From JBHJGS01 sp050331575 (GTDB lineage Bacteria; Pseudomonadota; Alphaproteobacteria; Sphingomonadales; Rhodothalassiaceae), in NCBI GenBank assembly GCA_050331575.1, contig JBHJGS010000051.1:1-27714 (forward strand): a stretch of DNA of 27,714 nucleotides. The letters are read 5' to 3'. Both the position numbers and the translations under genes were made by a program. A model generated the notes under the pieces. The model made no database searches and was not told where the DNA came from. It saw nothing but the letters and a program-made list of their open reading frames with translations. This document shows positions 1 to 8,254 of the stretch, piece after piece. Each line of letters begins with the position of its first letter. Position 1 is the first letter of the stretch.

Positions 1-11
1 TCGACCCGATC

Positions 12-31
12 TGGTGGGCGGGGCCCCACCA
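12..31. terminator. Short GC-rich hairpin at the left edge
   Basis: A 7-bp stem (TGGTGGG pairing with CCCACCA) closes a 6-nt loop. There is no T-run on either side, so it is not a classical intrinsic terminator. It could mark the end or the leader of a gene lying left of the window. Confidence 0.22.
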
Positions 32-36
32 CCGAC

Positions 37-74
37 CCACGTTCGACCAACCCTTACTTCAAAAGTGAACGTGG
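37..74. promoter_or_regulatory. Dyad-rich leader upstream of rsmE
   Basis: A perfect 8-bp inverted repeat (CCACGTTC at 37-44, GAACGTGG at 67-74) is separated by 22 nt. Nested inside it is a smaller hairpin, ACTT-caa-AAGT, at 56-66. A further dyad, CACAAG-ac-CTTGTG, lies at 101-114. The spacing suits a two-half-site operator or alternative RNA folds upstream of rsmE or of a divergent gene off the left edge. No convincing -35/-10 pair was found. Confidence 0.28.
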
Positions 75-231
75 CTCGGACTTCGCCAAAACTCAGCCGT
101 CACAAGACCTTGTGGCTGCGTGAGCTAAAGCGATAGTGCCCATCATTCCAACTGCCCGATCCGGTCGGCTCTGTCCACACGCAATCGTGATAGCACTTGC
201 CAGCACCGCCGGGGCGTGGCAGCGGGCAGGC

Positions 232-930
232 ATGTCCAGCCTTGCGCGCAGCCCACGGCTTTATGTCGCCGACGCTCTGCCCGGTCCGGTCGCCCTGACC
301 ACGGCCCAGGCGCAGTATCTGGCCCAGGTGCTGCGGTTGAAACCCGGCGGCGTGGTTCGGCTGTTCAACGGCCGGGATGGGGAATGGCAGGCGCGGCTGG
401 AGCGGCTGGACCGGCGCGCCGCCACCGCGGTGCCGACCGACCAACTTCGCACCCAAGCCCCCGAGCCGGGCCCGCACCTGCTGTTCGCCCCCTTGAAGAA
501 GGCACGCCTGGACATGCTGGTGGAAAAGGCGGTGGAACTGGGGGCGACCCGACTGAGCCCGGTGCGCACGCGCCATACTGTCGCAGATAAGATCCGGCCG
601 GAGCGGCTGACCGCCCAGATCATCGAGGCGGCCGAGCAGTGCGAGCGACTGACCCTGCCGGTGCTGGATCCGCTGATCACGCTGGACCGGCTGTTGGACC
701 ATTGGCCAGGCCAGACCGTGCTGTATGCCGCCTTGGAGCGCCAAGATGCCCAGCCGGTGCCCGCCGAACCGGACGCTGCCCTGCTGGTCGGCCCGGAAGG
801 CGGCTTTGACGCAGGCGAACGCGATCGTCTGCTGGCCCACGCCGCGGTGCGTCCGGTCAGCCTGGGCCCACGGATCCTGCGCGCGGAGACCGCGGTGATC
901 GCCGGTCTGGCGCGCCTGACCCGTGCCTGA
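232..930 (+). CDS. rsmE: 16S rRNA (uracil-1498-N3)-methyltransferase RsmE
   Basis: This is a 232-aa SPOUT-class methyltransferase that uses SAM to make m3U1498 in helix 44 of 16S rRNA in the assembled small subunit. An N-terminal PUA-like part (about 1-70) precedes the trefoil-knot catalytic part. Family hallmarks are visible: IEAAEQCER near 131-139, the SAM-loop motif GPEGG at 187-191, and LGPRILRAET at 211-220 in the knot. The length is close to the usual 230-250 aa. The frame stays open upstream to 136, but homology starts at the ATG at 232 (SSLARSPRLYV), so that start was preferred although its ribosome-binding site is weak. gshA follows on the same strand after about 100 nt. Identification is secure and the start is probable. 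Confidence 0.93.
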   Translation: MSSLARSPRLYVADALPGPVALTTAQAQYLAQVLRLKPGGVVRLFNGRDGEWQARLERLDRRAATAVPTDQLRTQAPEPGPHLLFAPLKKARLDMLVEKAVELGATRLSPVRTRHTVADKIRPERLTAQIIEAAEQCERLTLPVLDPLITLDRLLDHWPGQTVLYAALERQDAQPVPAEPDAALLVGPEGGFDAGERDRLLAHAAVRPVSLGPRILRAETAVIAGLARLTRA

Positions 931-1030
931 TCACCGCTTGACCTGCGCTTGACCAGGGCCGGCGGCTCCGGGCTATGATCAGCCTTGGTTGATCTGCGGC
1001 CCGCCGCGCCCTAACTGAGCGAAGGCTTTG

Positions 1031-2416
1031 ATGATGACACCCGGCGAGGCGCGCGTGGCCGACGATCAGACCCTTCCGCTGAACCGCGACGCCCTGGTCG
1101 CCCATCTGGAAAGCGGCTGCAAGCCGCGTGCCGCCTATCGCATCGGCGCGGAACATGAGAAATTCGTCTACCGCCTGAGCGACCACGCCCCGGTGCCCTA
1201 TATCGACGACGCCAGCGGGCCGGGCATCAAGGATGTGCTGGAGGCGTTTCAGCCGTTTGGCTGGCAGCCGCAACTGTCCCGCGGCAAGATCATCGGGCTG
1301 GAACAAAATGGCGCGTCGATTTCACTGGAGCCCGGCGGCCAGTTGGAATTGTCCGGCGCGCCGCTGGAGACGATCTTCGATATCTGCGATGAGGTCACCG
1401 ACCATCTGAAGCAGGCCAAGCAGATCGGCCAGGCGCTGAAGGTCGGCCTGCTGGGCATGGGCTTTCACCCGACCCGCCGGCGTGACGAGATGCCGTGGAT
1501 GCCGAAACACCGCTACGAGATCATGCGCGCCTATATGCCCACGCGCGGGCAATGGGGCCAGGACATGATGGTGCGCACCTGCACCGTGCAGGTCAATCTG
1601 GACTTCTCCAGCGAAGCCGACATGGTCAAGAAGTTCCGCACCAGCCTGGCGCTGCAGCCGGTGGCGACCGCCCTGTTCGCCAATTCCCCGCTCTATGAGG
1701 GCCGGCCCAATGGCTGGAAATCCAACCGCGCGCGGGTCTGGACCGATACCGATCCCGACCGCACCGGCATGCTGCCGTTCGTGTTCGAGGACGGCTTCGG
1801 GTTTGAGCGTTGGGTCGACTATGTGCTCGACGTTCCGATGTATTTCGTTCAGCGCGACGGCCGCATGCTGGATATGGCCGGGCAGTCGTTCCGCGCCTTT
1901 TTGGACGGTCGGCTGGACGCGCTGCCCAACGAGACCCCCAGCTTGGACGACTGGAAGGACCATCTGACCACCTGCTTCCCCGAGGTCCGGCTGAAGACAT
2001 ATCTGGAGATGCGCGGCGCCGATGGCGGGCCGTGGGCGCGGCTATGCGCGCTGCCTGCCCTGTGGGTCGGCCTGCTCTATGATGACAGCGCGCTGGACGC
2101 TGCCTGGGACCTGGTCAAGACCTGGTCGGCGCAGGAGCGGGAGGCCCTGCGCCTGGAGGCCGCCCAGCGCGGGCTGGATGCACAGATCCGCGGCCGCACC
2201 ATGCGGGAGGTGGCACGCGAGGTGCTGACCATCGCCGATGCCGGCCTGCGCGCGCGTGACCGCCGCAATTCCATGGGCGATACCGAACAAGGCTTTCTGG
2301 CGGCCTTGTGGGAGACCGTGGACTGCGGCCTGACGCCGGCGGACCGCATCTTGCAGCATCTGGCCACCGACTGGGCCGGCGACGCCGACCGGGCCTTTGA
2401 CGCCTTGGCTTACTGA
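1031..2416 (+). CDS. gshA: Glutamate-cysteine ligase (class II, plant/alphaproteobacterial type)
   Basis: The 461-aa enzyme catalyses ATP-dependent joining of glutamate and cysteine to gamma-glutamylcysteine, the committed step of glutathione synthesis, in the cytosol. It belongs to the GCS2-type ligases shared by alphaproteobacteria and plants rather than the enterobacterial GshA type. Conserved stretches include GAEHEKFVYR near the N-terminus, EQNGASISLEPGGQLELSG in the first quarter (substrate and ATP site), and GMGFHPTRRR followed by MPKHRYEIMRAYMP. The length is typical. A GAAGG ribosome-binding site at 1021-1025 sits 5 nt before the ATG at 1031; the next codon at 1034 is also ATG. A TTG at 1028 is in frame but less likely. 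The gene ends only 9 nt from the end of the opposing infB. Confidence 0.94.
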   Translation: MMTPGEARVADDQTLPLNRDALVAHLESGCKPRAAYRIGAEHEKFVYRLSDHAPVPYIDDASGPGIKDVLEAFQPFGWQPQLSRGKIIGLEQNGASISLEPGGQLELSGAPLETIFDICDEVTDHLKQAKQIGQALKVGLLGMGFHPTRRRDEMPWMPKHRYEIMRAYMPTRGQWGQDMMVRTCTVQVNLDFSSEADMVKKFRTSLALQPVATALFANSPLYEGRPNGWKSNRARVWTDTDPDRTGMLPFVFEDGFGFERWVDYVLDVPMYFVQRDGRMLDMAGQSFRAFLDGRLDALPNETPSLDDWKDHLTTCFPEVRLKTYLEMRGADGGPWARLCALPALWVGLLYDDSALDAAWDLVKTWSAQEREALRLEAAQRGLDAQIRGRTMREVAREVLTIADAGLRARDRRNSMGDTEQGFLAALWETVDCGLTPADRILQHLATDWAGDADRAFDALAY

Positions 2417-2425
2417 GCGCGGCGC

Positions 2426-5050
2426 CTACAGTTCCCGCTTCTTCTCCACCTCCAGGAAGCATTCCAGCTCGTCGCCGGGATCGATGTCGATGAAATTTTC
2501 GAAGGTCATGCCGCACTCTGTGCCGCTTTGGACCTCCTTCACATCGTCCTTGAAGCGGCGCAGCGAGGCGATCTTGCCCTTATACTTCACCACATCCTCG
2601 CGGATGATGCGCACATGGGCGCCCACGCGCACCACACCCTCGGTGACCAGACAGCCCGCGGCCTTGCCCTTGCCGGCCGGGAACACCTGCAGAATATCCG
2701 CCTTGCCCAGCGCCTCCTCGCGGATTTCCGGAGACAATTGGCCGGCCATCGCTTGCTTGATGTCGTCGACCAAGTCGTAGATCACCGAATAATAGTGGAT
2801 CGGCACATCGTCGCGCTCGGCTGCGTCCCGGGCCTGCCGGTTGGGGCGGGTGTTGAAGCCCAGGATCAGCGCGCCGGAGGCCTTGGCCAGGGTCACATCG
2901 CTTTCAGTGATGCCACCCACGGCCGCATGCAGCACGCGCGCCTGGATATCCTCATTGCCGGCCTGTTCCAGCGCCTGGGTGATCGCCTCCGCAGAGCCTT
3001 GGACATCCGCCTTCAAGACCACCGGGAATTCGATCGCCTGCTTTTCCTTCAAGGCGGTGAACATCGATTCCAGCGACGCCGGGCCGCTGCCGACCTTCTT
3101 CTTCTTAACCTGCGCCTGGCGATATTCGGTGATCTCGCGCGCCCGGCCTTCGCTTTCCACCACGGCGAAATCATCCCCGGCCGAGGGCACGCCGTTCAGG
3201 CCCAGGATTTCCACCGGCTGGGCGGGCCCAGCCTCTTTGATCTGCCGGCCATGATCGTCGATGAGCGCGCGAACCTTGCCCCATTCCGCACCGGAAACGA
3301 AAATGTCGCCAACCCGCAGGGTGCCGCGCTTGATCAGCACGGTGGCAACCGGGCCGCGGCCCTTATCCAACTGCGCCTCGATCACGGTGCCTTCGGCGGA
3401 GCGGTCAGGATTGGCCGCCAGCTCCATGATCTCCGCTTGCAGCAGGATCGCCTCGCGCAGGCCATCGAGATTCTGCTTCTTCAGGGCAGAAACCTCGACA
3501 TCTTGAACATCGCCGCCCATGCCTTCCACGACGATCTCGTGTTGCAGCAGCTCGTTCCGGACCCGGTCTGGATTGGCGCCTTCCTTGTCGATCTTGTTGA
3601 TCGCCACGATCATCGGCACCCCGGCGGCCTTGACGTGATTGATCGCCTCGATGGTCTGCGGCATGATGCCGTCATCAGCGGCGACCACCAAGATCACCAG
3701 ATCGGTCACCCCGGCCCCGCGCGCGCGCATCTGCGTGAACGCCTCATGGCCCGGTGTGTCCAGGAACGTGATTTTCTGGCCGCCATCGACGCTGACCTGA
3801 TAGGCGCCGATATGCTGGGTGATGCCACCGGCTTCGCCGGCAACCACATCGGATTGCCGCAACGCGTCCAGAAGCGACGTCTTGCCGTGGTCGACATGGC
3901 CCATGACCGCGACCACCGGCGGACGCGGCTGCTTTGCCTCTGCGCTGTCCTCTTCCCCGAACAGGCCGACCTCGACATCGGCTTCGGACACGCGCTTCAT
4001 CCGATGGCCGAACTCCTCGACCACCAGTTCGGCTGTATCCTGGTCCAAGGTCTGATTGATGGTCGCCATCACGCCCATCTTCATCAGCGCCTTGATCACC
4101 GCCGGCGCCTTCTCGGCCATCCGTTGGGCCAGTTCCTGCACGGTGATCGCCTCAGGCACCACCACCTCGCGGCTTTGCCGTTCCTGAGCGCCTTGATCCC
4201 CGCCGCGCTGGGCGCGATGCCGCTTCTGTTGCGCACGCCGGAATGCGGCGACCGAGCGCTGCCGCTCTTCATCGCCGCCTTCCAGCGCCCGAGTCACGGT
4301 GAGCTTGCCGGACCGGCGCTGATCGCCGCCCTTGCGCGCCCCACGCGCGGGCTTCTTGACCTCTGCGACAGCCGGACCGCGGCCCGGACGCGCCGGACGG
4401 CGCCGCTCGCTTTCCTCGGCTTCCGGCTGCGGCGTCTGCGCCGCCCGTGCAGCCGCCTTGGCGCGCTCAGCCCGCTTCTTGGCCTCTTCAGCCTCCTGCT
4501 GACGGCGTGCCTCATCCTCCGCCTTCTTGCGGGCTTCGGCCTCCTGCTTCTTGCGGGCCTTGTCTTCCGCCGCGCGCCGCGCAGCCTCTTCCGCTTGCCG
4601 CTGGGCCTCGGCCTCTTCCTGGCGCTGGCTCTCCGCCTCCCGGGCGCGCGCCTCCGCCTCAGCGGCCCGACGCAGGGCCTCTTCCTCGCGGCGGCGGCGT
4701 TCATCTTCCTCCCGCTTCTTGGCCTCGACCTCGGCGCGCTTCAACGCTTCCGCGCGCGCCTCAAGCTCCGCCTTGGTCAGACCGCCAGCCGGCTTATCAC
4801 TGCGCTTGGGCTTGAAGGGGACCGGCTTGTCCGCGGCCGGCCGCGGTGCCGCCGGGGCGGACTGCTGCGGCGCGGTCTCCGCGGCCGGGGCCTGCGTGCC
4901 CTTTTTCAGGACGCGCTTGCGCCGACGCTCGACCACGACCTGTTTGGACCGGCCATGGGAAAAGGACTGTCGGACTTTGCCGGTCTCCGCGCCCTTGCCC
5001 GCTCCCAGGGTGCCACGGCTAGACAAAGTCAGTTTCTTCTCGTCGCTCAT
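2426..5050 (-). CDS. infB: Translation initiation factor IF-2
   Basis: The 874-aa GTPase delivers fMet-tRNA to the 30S subunit and promotes subunit joining. An alphaproteobacterial-type N-terminus (1-50, basic) is followed by a Pro/Ala linker. A long charged Ala/Glu/Arg/Lys coiled-coil-like segment spans about 95-205. The IF2_N subdomain lies at about 302-348 and the G domain from about 378. G1 GHVDHGKT is at 384-391, G3 DTPGHE at 431-436 and G4 NKID at 485-488; the domain II-IV region reaches the C-terminus. It starts 3 nt after the ylxR stop, so it is the last gene of the rimP-nusA-ylxR-infB operon. Normally rbfA and truB would follow; here the next gene is the convergent gshA. The repetitive coiled coil gives long open frames on the other strand that are not genes. 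Confidence 0.97.
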   Translation of the reverse strand: MSDEKKLTLSSRGTLGAGKGAETGKVRQSFSHGRSKQVVVERRRKRVLKKGTQAPAAETAPQQSAPAAPRPAADKPVPFKPKRSDKPAGGLTKAELEARAEALKRAEVEAKKREEDERRRREEEALRRAAEAEARAREAESQRQEEAEAQRQAEEAARRAAEDKARKKQEAEARKKAEDEARRQQEAEEAKKRAERAKAAARAAQTPQPEAEESERRRPARPGRGPAVAEVKKPARGARKGGDQRRSGKLTVTRALEGGDEERQRSVAAFRRAQQKRHRAQRGGDQGAQERQSREVVVPEAITVQELAQRMAEKAPAVIKALMKMGVMATINQTLDQDTAELVVEEFGHRMKRVSEADVEVGLFGEEDSAEAKQPRPPVVAVMGHVDHGKTSLLDALRQSDVVAGEAGGITQHIGAYQVSVDGGQKITFLDTPGHEAFTQMRARGAGVTDLVILVVAADDGIMPQTIEAINHVKAAGVPMIVAINKIDKEGANPDRVRNELLQHEIVVEGMGGDVQDVEVSALKKQNLDGLREAILLQAEIMELAANPDRSAEGTVIEAQLDKGRGPVATVLIKRGTLRVGDIFVSGAEWGKVRALIDDHGRQIKEAGPAQPVEILGLNGVPSAGDDFAVVESEGRAREITEYRQAQVKKKKVGSGPASLESMFTALKEKQAIEFPVVLKADVQGSAEAITQALEQAGNEDIQARVLHAAVGGITESDVTLAKASGALILGFNTRPNRQARDAAERDDVPIHYYSVIYDLVDDIKQAMAGQLSPEIREEALGKADILQVFPAGKGKAAGCLVTEGVVRVGAHVRIIREDVVKYKGKIASLRRFKDDVKEVQSGTECGMTFENFIDIDPGDELECFLEVEKKREL

Positions 5051-5053
5051 ACC

Positions 5054-5698
5054 TTACTCTTTCGTCCCTTCCTGTTGCGCGCCAGCCGCCTGAGGCAGGC
5101 CCCGGAATAAAGCAAGGCGGTGGGCGTCGGCCAGCAGCCGACCGGCACCACCGCCGCGGGCAAGCGCGGCGTGTACCACATTTTCCCGGCCCAAGGCCAA
5201 GGACAATTCCGCCCGCGTAAACAAAGACAGCACGGGGGCGCCGCCTCGGTTCATCCGGGCCAATTTGGCGATGCCATCCGCGGCACCGTCCGTTGCATGA
5301 ATCACCACGCCAACGCGATCAGCCTGCAGCGCCTCGGCCACCTGATCAAAGCCTGTGATCAAGGCGCCGGCCTTGCGCGCCAGCCCAAGCCGGTTCAGGC
5401 AGCGCTGCGCCAGCAACCGGTCCAAGAGCGCGGTAAAATCCTCCGGCAGCTGATCGGGCCGCACCGGCGCCTTCAAGGAACGGGCGATCGCCGCGGTCAG
5501 CTTATTGCGGGCGTGGGCGGCCTCAATCGCCGCGCGATCAGGCTCCAGCCAAGCGCCGCGGCCGGGCAATTTGTGGGCGATGTCGGGCACGATCCGGCCG
5601 TCCGGATCGCGCACGATGCGGATCAACTGGTCGGCGGGAAAAACCTGCCCTGACAGGATGCCCCGGCGTTCGGGGCTATGCGCCGCACGCGCCGCCAA
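5054..5698 (-). CDS. ylxR: YlxR (DUF448) fused to an L7Ae-like RNA-binding domain
   Basis: The 214-aa protein has two parts. An N-terminal YlxR/DUF448 domain shows ERRGILSG, then the GRGAW loop near residue 50. The C-terminal part resembles the ribosomal L7Ae/L30e fold (LGLARKAGALITG). In alphaproteobacteria this fusion sits between nusA and infB; YlxR homologues bind RNA and in Firmicutes modulate RNase P. The ATG that overlaps the nusA stop is out of frame. The only in-frame starts are a GTG at 5809, which would overlap nusA by 95 nt, and a TTG at 5698, which gives the expected N-terminus and has GGAG 11 nt upstream. The TTG was chosen. The Cys usual in the R-x-C-I/V motif is Gly here. Confidence 0.82.
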   Translation of the reverse strand: MAARAAHSPERRGILSGQVFPADQLIRIVRDPDGRIVPDIAHKLPGRGAWLEPDRAAIEAAHARNKLTAAIARSLKAPVRPDQLPEDFTALLDRLLAQRCLNRLGLARKAGALITGFDQVAEALQADRVGVVIHATDGAADGIAKLARMNRGGAPVLSLFTRAELSLALGRENVVHAALARGGGAGRLLADAHRLALFRGLPQAAGAQQEGTKE

Positions 5699-5714
5699 TG
5701 GCTCTGCCGCTCCA

Positions 5715-7385
5715 TCACGCGTCCAGCGGGGCGGACTCGGCCGCCTCGCTTGCCTGTTCCTGCCGTTCGATCTCGGAGCGCACTTCGGCGATCGTCTCCT
5801 CGTCCACACCGGCCGCAGCCATGGCCGCGGCGGCCTGTTCCGCCGCCTGTTCCGCCGCCTTCAGATCCTCCGGCGTGATCCAGCCGGCTTTCAGGCGCGC
5901 TGCCATGATCATGGTGGTGGCATCATCCTCGGTCAAGTCCATGCCCTTCAGCGGCGCGCCTTTGTCCGCAATCAATTCCTCCGCGATGAAGCCGGCGAAA
6001 TCCTCCAGCGTCTTGATCTCTGCTTCGCCCAGCTTGACCAGCATGGCGGGCGTCAGCCCGTCGATCTCGGCGAGCGCATCGTCCACGCCCAGTTCGCGGC
6101 GCTTCTGGTCCAACGCCTCCTGTTCCGCCTCGATCGCATCCAGCGCGCGGCGCTGCAATTCCGTGGCCAGATCCTCGTCAAAGCCCTCGATGGTGGTCAG
6201 CTCTTCGACCTCGACATAGGCGATTTCATCCAAATTGGAGAAGTCCTCCGCCACCAGCAACTGCGCCAGCGTCTCATCGACGTCCAGCGCCTTCATGAAG
6301 AACTGGGTCTGTTCCTCGAACTCCTTCTGGCGCCGCTCAGACTCTTCCTGTTCGGTCATGATGTCGATGGTCCAACCGGTCAGTTGGCTGGCCAGGCGGA
6401 CATTCTGGCCGCGCCGGCCGATCGCCAGCGACAGTTGATCATCAGGGACCACCACCTCGATGCGGCCATTCTCCTCATCCAGCACCACCTTGGCGACCTC
6501 CGCCGGGGCCAAGGCATTGACCACGAAGGTGGCGGGATCCGGCGACCACGGGATGATGTCGATCTTCTCCCCTTGCAGCTCATTGACCACCGCCTGCACC
6601 CGGCTGCCGCGCATGCCGACGCACGCGCCCACCGGATCGATCGAGCCGTCATTGGAGATCACGCCGATCTTGGCCCGGCTGCCCGGATCGCGCGCCACCG
6701 CGCGGATCTCGATGACGCCGTCATAAATTTCCGGCACTTCCTGGGCGAACAGCTGGGCCATAAATTCCGGCTTGGTGCGACTCATGAAGATCTGCGGACC
6801 CCGGGTCTCCCGGCGCACATCATAGATAAAGCCGCGCACCCGGTCTGACGTACGCATATGCTCACGCGGGATCACCTGGTCCCGGCGCATAATCGCCTCC
6901 GCCCGCCCCAGATCGATAATGACATTGCCATATTCGACCCGCTTGACCACGCCGGTGACGACTTCGCCGACGCGGTCCTTGAATTCCTCATACTGCCGCT
7001 CACGCTCCGCGTCGCGGACCTTCTGCACAATCACCTGCTTTGCGGTCTGCGCGGCGATCCGGCCAAAATCCAAGGGCGGCAGGCTGTCAGCCAGAAAATC
7101 GCCGACCTGGGCGTCCGGCTTCACGCTTTGCGCCTCTTTCAGCGAGATCTGCGTCGGCGGGTCCTCAACCTCCTCGACCACCTCGACCACCCGGAACAAC
7201 CGAATATCGCCGGACTTGCGGTCGATCTGGGCGCGAATCTCATGCTCCGCGCCATATCGCGAGCGTGCGGCGCGCTGGATGGCATCCTCCATGGCACCCA
7301 ACACGATGTCGCGGTCGATCAGCTTCTCGCGCGCGACCGCATCGGCGATCTGCAGCAGTTCCAGCCGGTTTGCACTGACGGCCAT
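5715..7385 (-). CDS. nusA: Transcription termination/antitermination factor NusA
   Basis: The 556-aa RNA polymerase-associated factor controls pausing, intrinsic termination and rRNA antitermination. The N-terminal polymerase-binding domain covers about 1-130 and the S1 domain about 138-200. KH1 (PVGACVGMRGSRVQAVVNEL) is near 251-270 and KH2 (LSLAIGRRGQNVRLASQLTG) near 318-337. Two acidic C-terminal repeats of the AR type follow (about 365-500), then an Ala/Glu-rich tail. The length matches alphaproteobacterial NusA. The ATG at 7385 is preceded by a strong ribosome-binding site (GGAGGAGTGAG) overlapping the end of rimP, and only 4 nt separate the genes, so they are surely co-transcribed and probably translationally coupled. 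Confidence 0.97.
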   Translation of the reverse strand: MAVSANRLELLQIADAVAREKLIDRDIVLGAMEDAIQRAARSRYGAEHEIRAQIDRKSGDIRLFRVVEVVEEVEDPPTQISLKEAQSVKPDAQVGDFLADSLPPLDFGRIAAQTAKQVIVQKVRDAERERQYEEFKDRVGEVVTGVVKRVEYGNVIIDLGRAEAIMRRDQVIPREHMRTSDRVRGFIYDVRRETRGPQIFMSRTKPEFMAQLFAQEVPEIYDGVIEIRAVARDPGSRAKIGVISNDGSIDPVGACVGMRGSRVQAVVNELQGEKIDIIPWSPDPATFVVNALAPAEVAKVVLDEENGRIEVVVPDDQLSLAIGRRGQNVRLASQLTGWTIDIMTEQEESERRQKEFEEQTQFFMKALDVDETLAQLLVAEDFSNLDEIAYVEVEELTTIEGFDEDLATELQRRALDAIEAEQEALDQKRRELGVDDALAEIDGLTPAMLVKLGEAEIKTLEDFAGFIAEELIADKGAPLKGMDLTEDDATTMIMAARLKAGWITPEDLKAAEQAAEQAAAAMAAAGVDEETIAEVRSEIERQEQASEAAESAPLDA

Positions 7386-7389
7386 CGTC

Positions 7390-7887
7390 TCACTCCTCCA
7401 ACGGACCGTGCGCGTGTTGCGCAGCCTTAATCAAATCATCGGTCAAGACGAGCTTGGCCTTGTGAATGTGCGCCAAAGGCGCGCGAACTTGCCCTTCTTG
7501 GGTGTCGATCACGACGCGATCCCCTTCAAGACCGTCCAGCCGGCCGGTAAAGCGGCGCTGCCCCTCGATCGGGGTATCCAGTTCCAACTTGGCGTGAAAG
7601 CCCTTCCAGCGGTCGAAATCTTTCGCCCGGGTCAGCGGTCGATCAATCCCCGGCGACGACACCTCCAGCAGATATTCACTGGGGATCGGATCTTCCACAT
7701 CCAACAGCGCCGACACCTCCCGGCTCAATGCGGCACAATCATCCACCGTCATGGTGCCATCGGGCCGCTCGGCCATGATCTGCAAGGTCGCCCGCTTCCC
7801 CCCGCCATAGGTCACGCGGACCAATTCAAAGCCCAGCGCTTCCACAGTCGGCTCGATCAGGTGGCGAATTTGCTCATTGATGGTCAT
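7390..7887 (-). CDS. rimP: Ribosome maturation factor RimP
   Basis: The 165-aa RimP (DUF150 family) assists late maturation of the 30S subunit. The N-terminal half shows the family pattern IRHLIEPTVEALGFELVRV followed by LQIMAERPDGTMTVDDC and the SPGIDRPL motif. The C-terminal half is the SH3-like beta-barrel (RFTGRLDGLEGDRVVI). The frame remains open to a TTG at 7920, but the ATG at 7887 (MTINEQIRHL) is the family start. It is the first gene of the nusA-infB operon, with a promoter at 8001-8029 and a leader of about 107 nt. Confidence 0.93.
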   Translation of the reverse strand: MTINEQIRHLIEPTVEALGFELVRVTYGGGKRATLQIMAERPDGTMTVDDCAALSREVSALLDVEDPIPSEYLLEVSSPGIDRPLTRAKDFDRWKGFHAKLELDTPIEGQRRFTGRLDGLEGDRVVIDTQEGQVRAPLAHIHKAKLVLTDDLIKAAQHAHGPLEE

Positions 7888-7955
7888 GGCCGCGGTGCGC
7901 TCGATCCTTCCGCTGGGCAAATACCAAAAGAGCAGGCCCGGAAACCGAACCCACC

Positions 7956-7985
7956 CTCAAACATGTCTGCCTCAAGCATGTCTGC
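7956..7985. repeat. 15-nt tandem duplication in the rimP leader
   Basis: CTCAAACATGTCTGC at 7956-7970 is followed immediately by CTCAAGCATGTCTGC at 7971-7985, with one mismatch. It lies in the transcribed leader just downstream of the predicted rimP start of transcription. It may be a recent slippage product or a paired binding site. Confidence 0.7.
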
Positions 7986-8000
7986 ATGAGAATTTCCGCT

Positions 8001-8029
8001 TCTATAGGCCAGATTGGCGGGCGTGACAA
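8001..8029 (-). promoter_or_regulatory. Sigma-70-type promoter of the rimP-nusA-ylxR-infB operon
   Basis: On the minus strand, TTGTCA (8029-8024) and TATAGA (8006-8001) are separated by exactly 17 nt. This is the best housekeeping promoter match in the window. Transcription should begin near 7994, giving a leader of about 107 nt before rimP. Confidence 0.72.
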
Positions 8030-8254
8030 GGGCCCACAGAGCAACCGAACGCCGGACCGATCACGTCTGTGTGGGCGCGGCCGCGCACGGGGCTGAAGAC
8101 AAGGGCCCGGACATTTAAGAATAGATACTTTTATAGAATTCTGCCCTTGAAGTTCAAATTGTGCGCTTTAAGGCATCTTTAAGCCGGGGAGTCTATCGAA
8201 AGAGAGTATTTCTGTCCGATTTGTGCGGCAGTAGCCGCGCCTGGGGCTCTCACG

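Larger units (their letters stand above)
7888..8254. other. Divergent intergenic region between rimP and the BLUF gene
   Basis: The 367-nt gap carries the rimP promoter (8001-8029), a 15-nt tandem duplication in the rimP leader (7956-7985), and an AT-richer stretch at about 8111-8200 in front of the BLUF gene. That stretch includes an 11-bp perfect palindrome TTGAAGTTCAA at 8147-8157 and a TATAGA at 8132-8137 without a good -35. No coding sequence or structured RNA was recognised. Confidence 0.6.

Noticed and set aside
2528..5110. Long open frame (860 codons) on the + strand opposite infB
   Set aside because: It is antisense to a certain infB gene; its length follows from high GC content and the repetitive charged coiled coil. 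The translation shows no recognisable domain.
5505..6848. Open frame opposite nusA on the + strand
   Set aside because: Shadow of nusA in GC-rich DNA; no family resemblance and no ribosome-binding site.
8109..8137. Promoter for the BLUF gene with TATAGA as -10
   Set aside because: The -10 is good but no acceptable -35 lies 16-18 nt upstream, so it was noted only in the intergenic entry.
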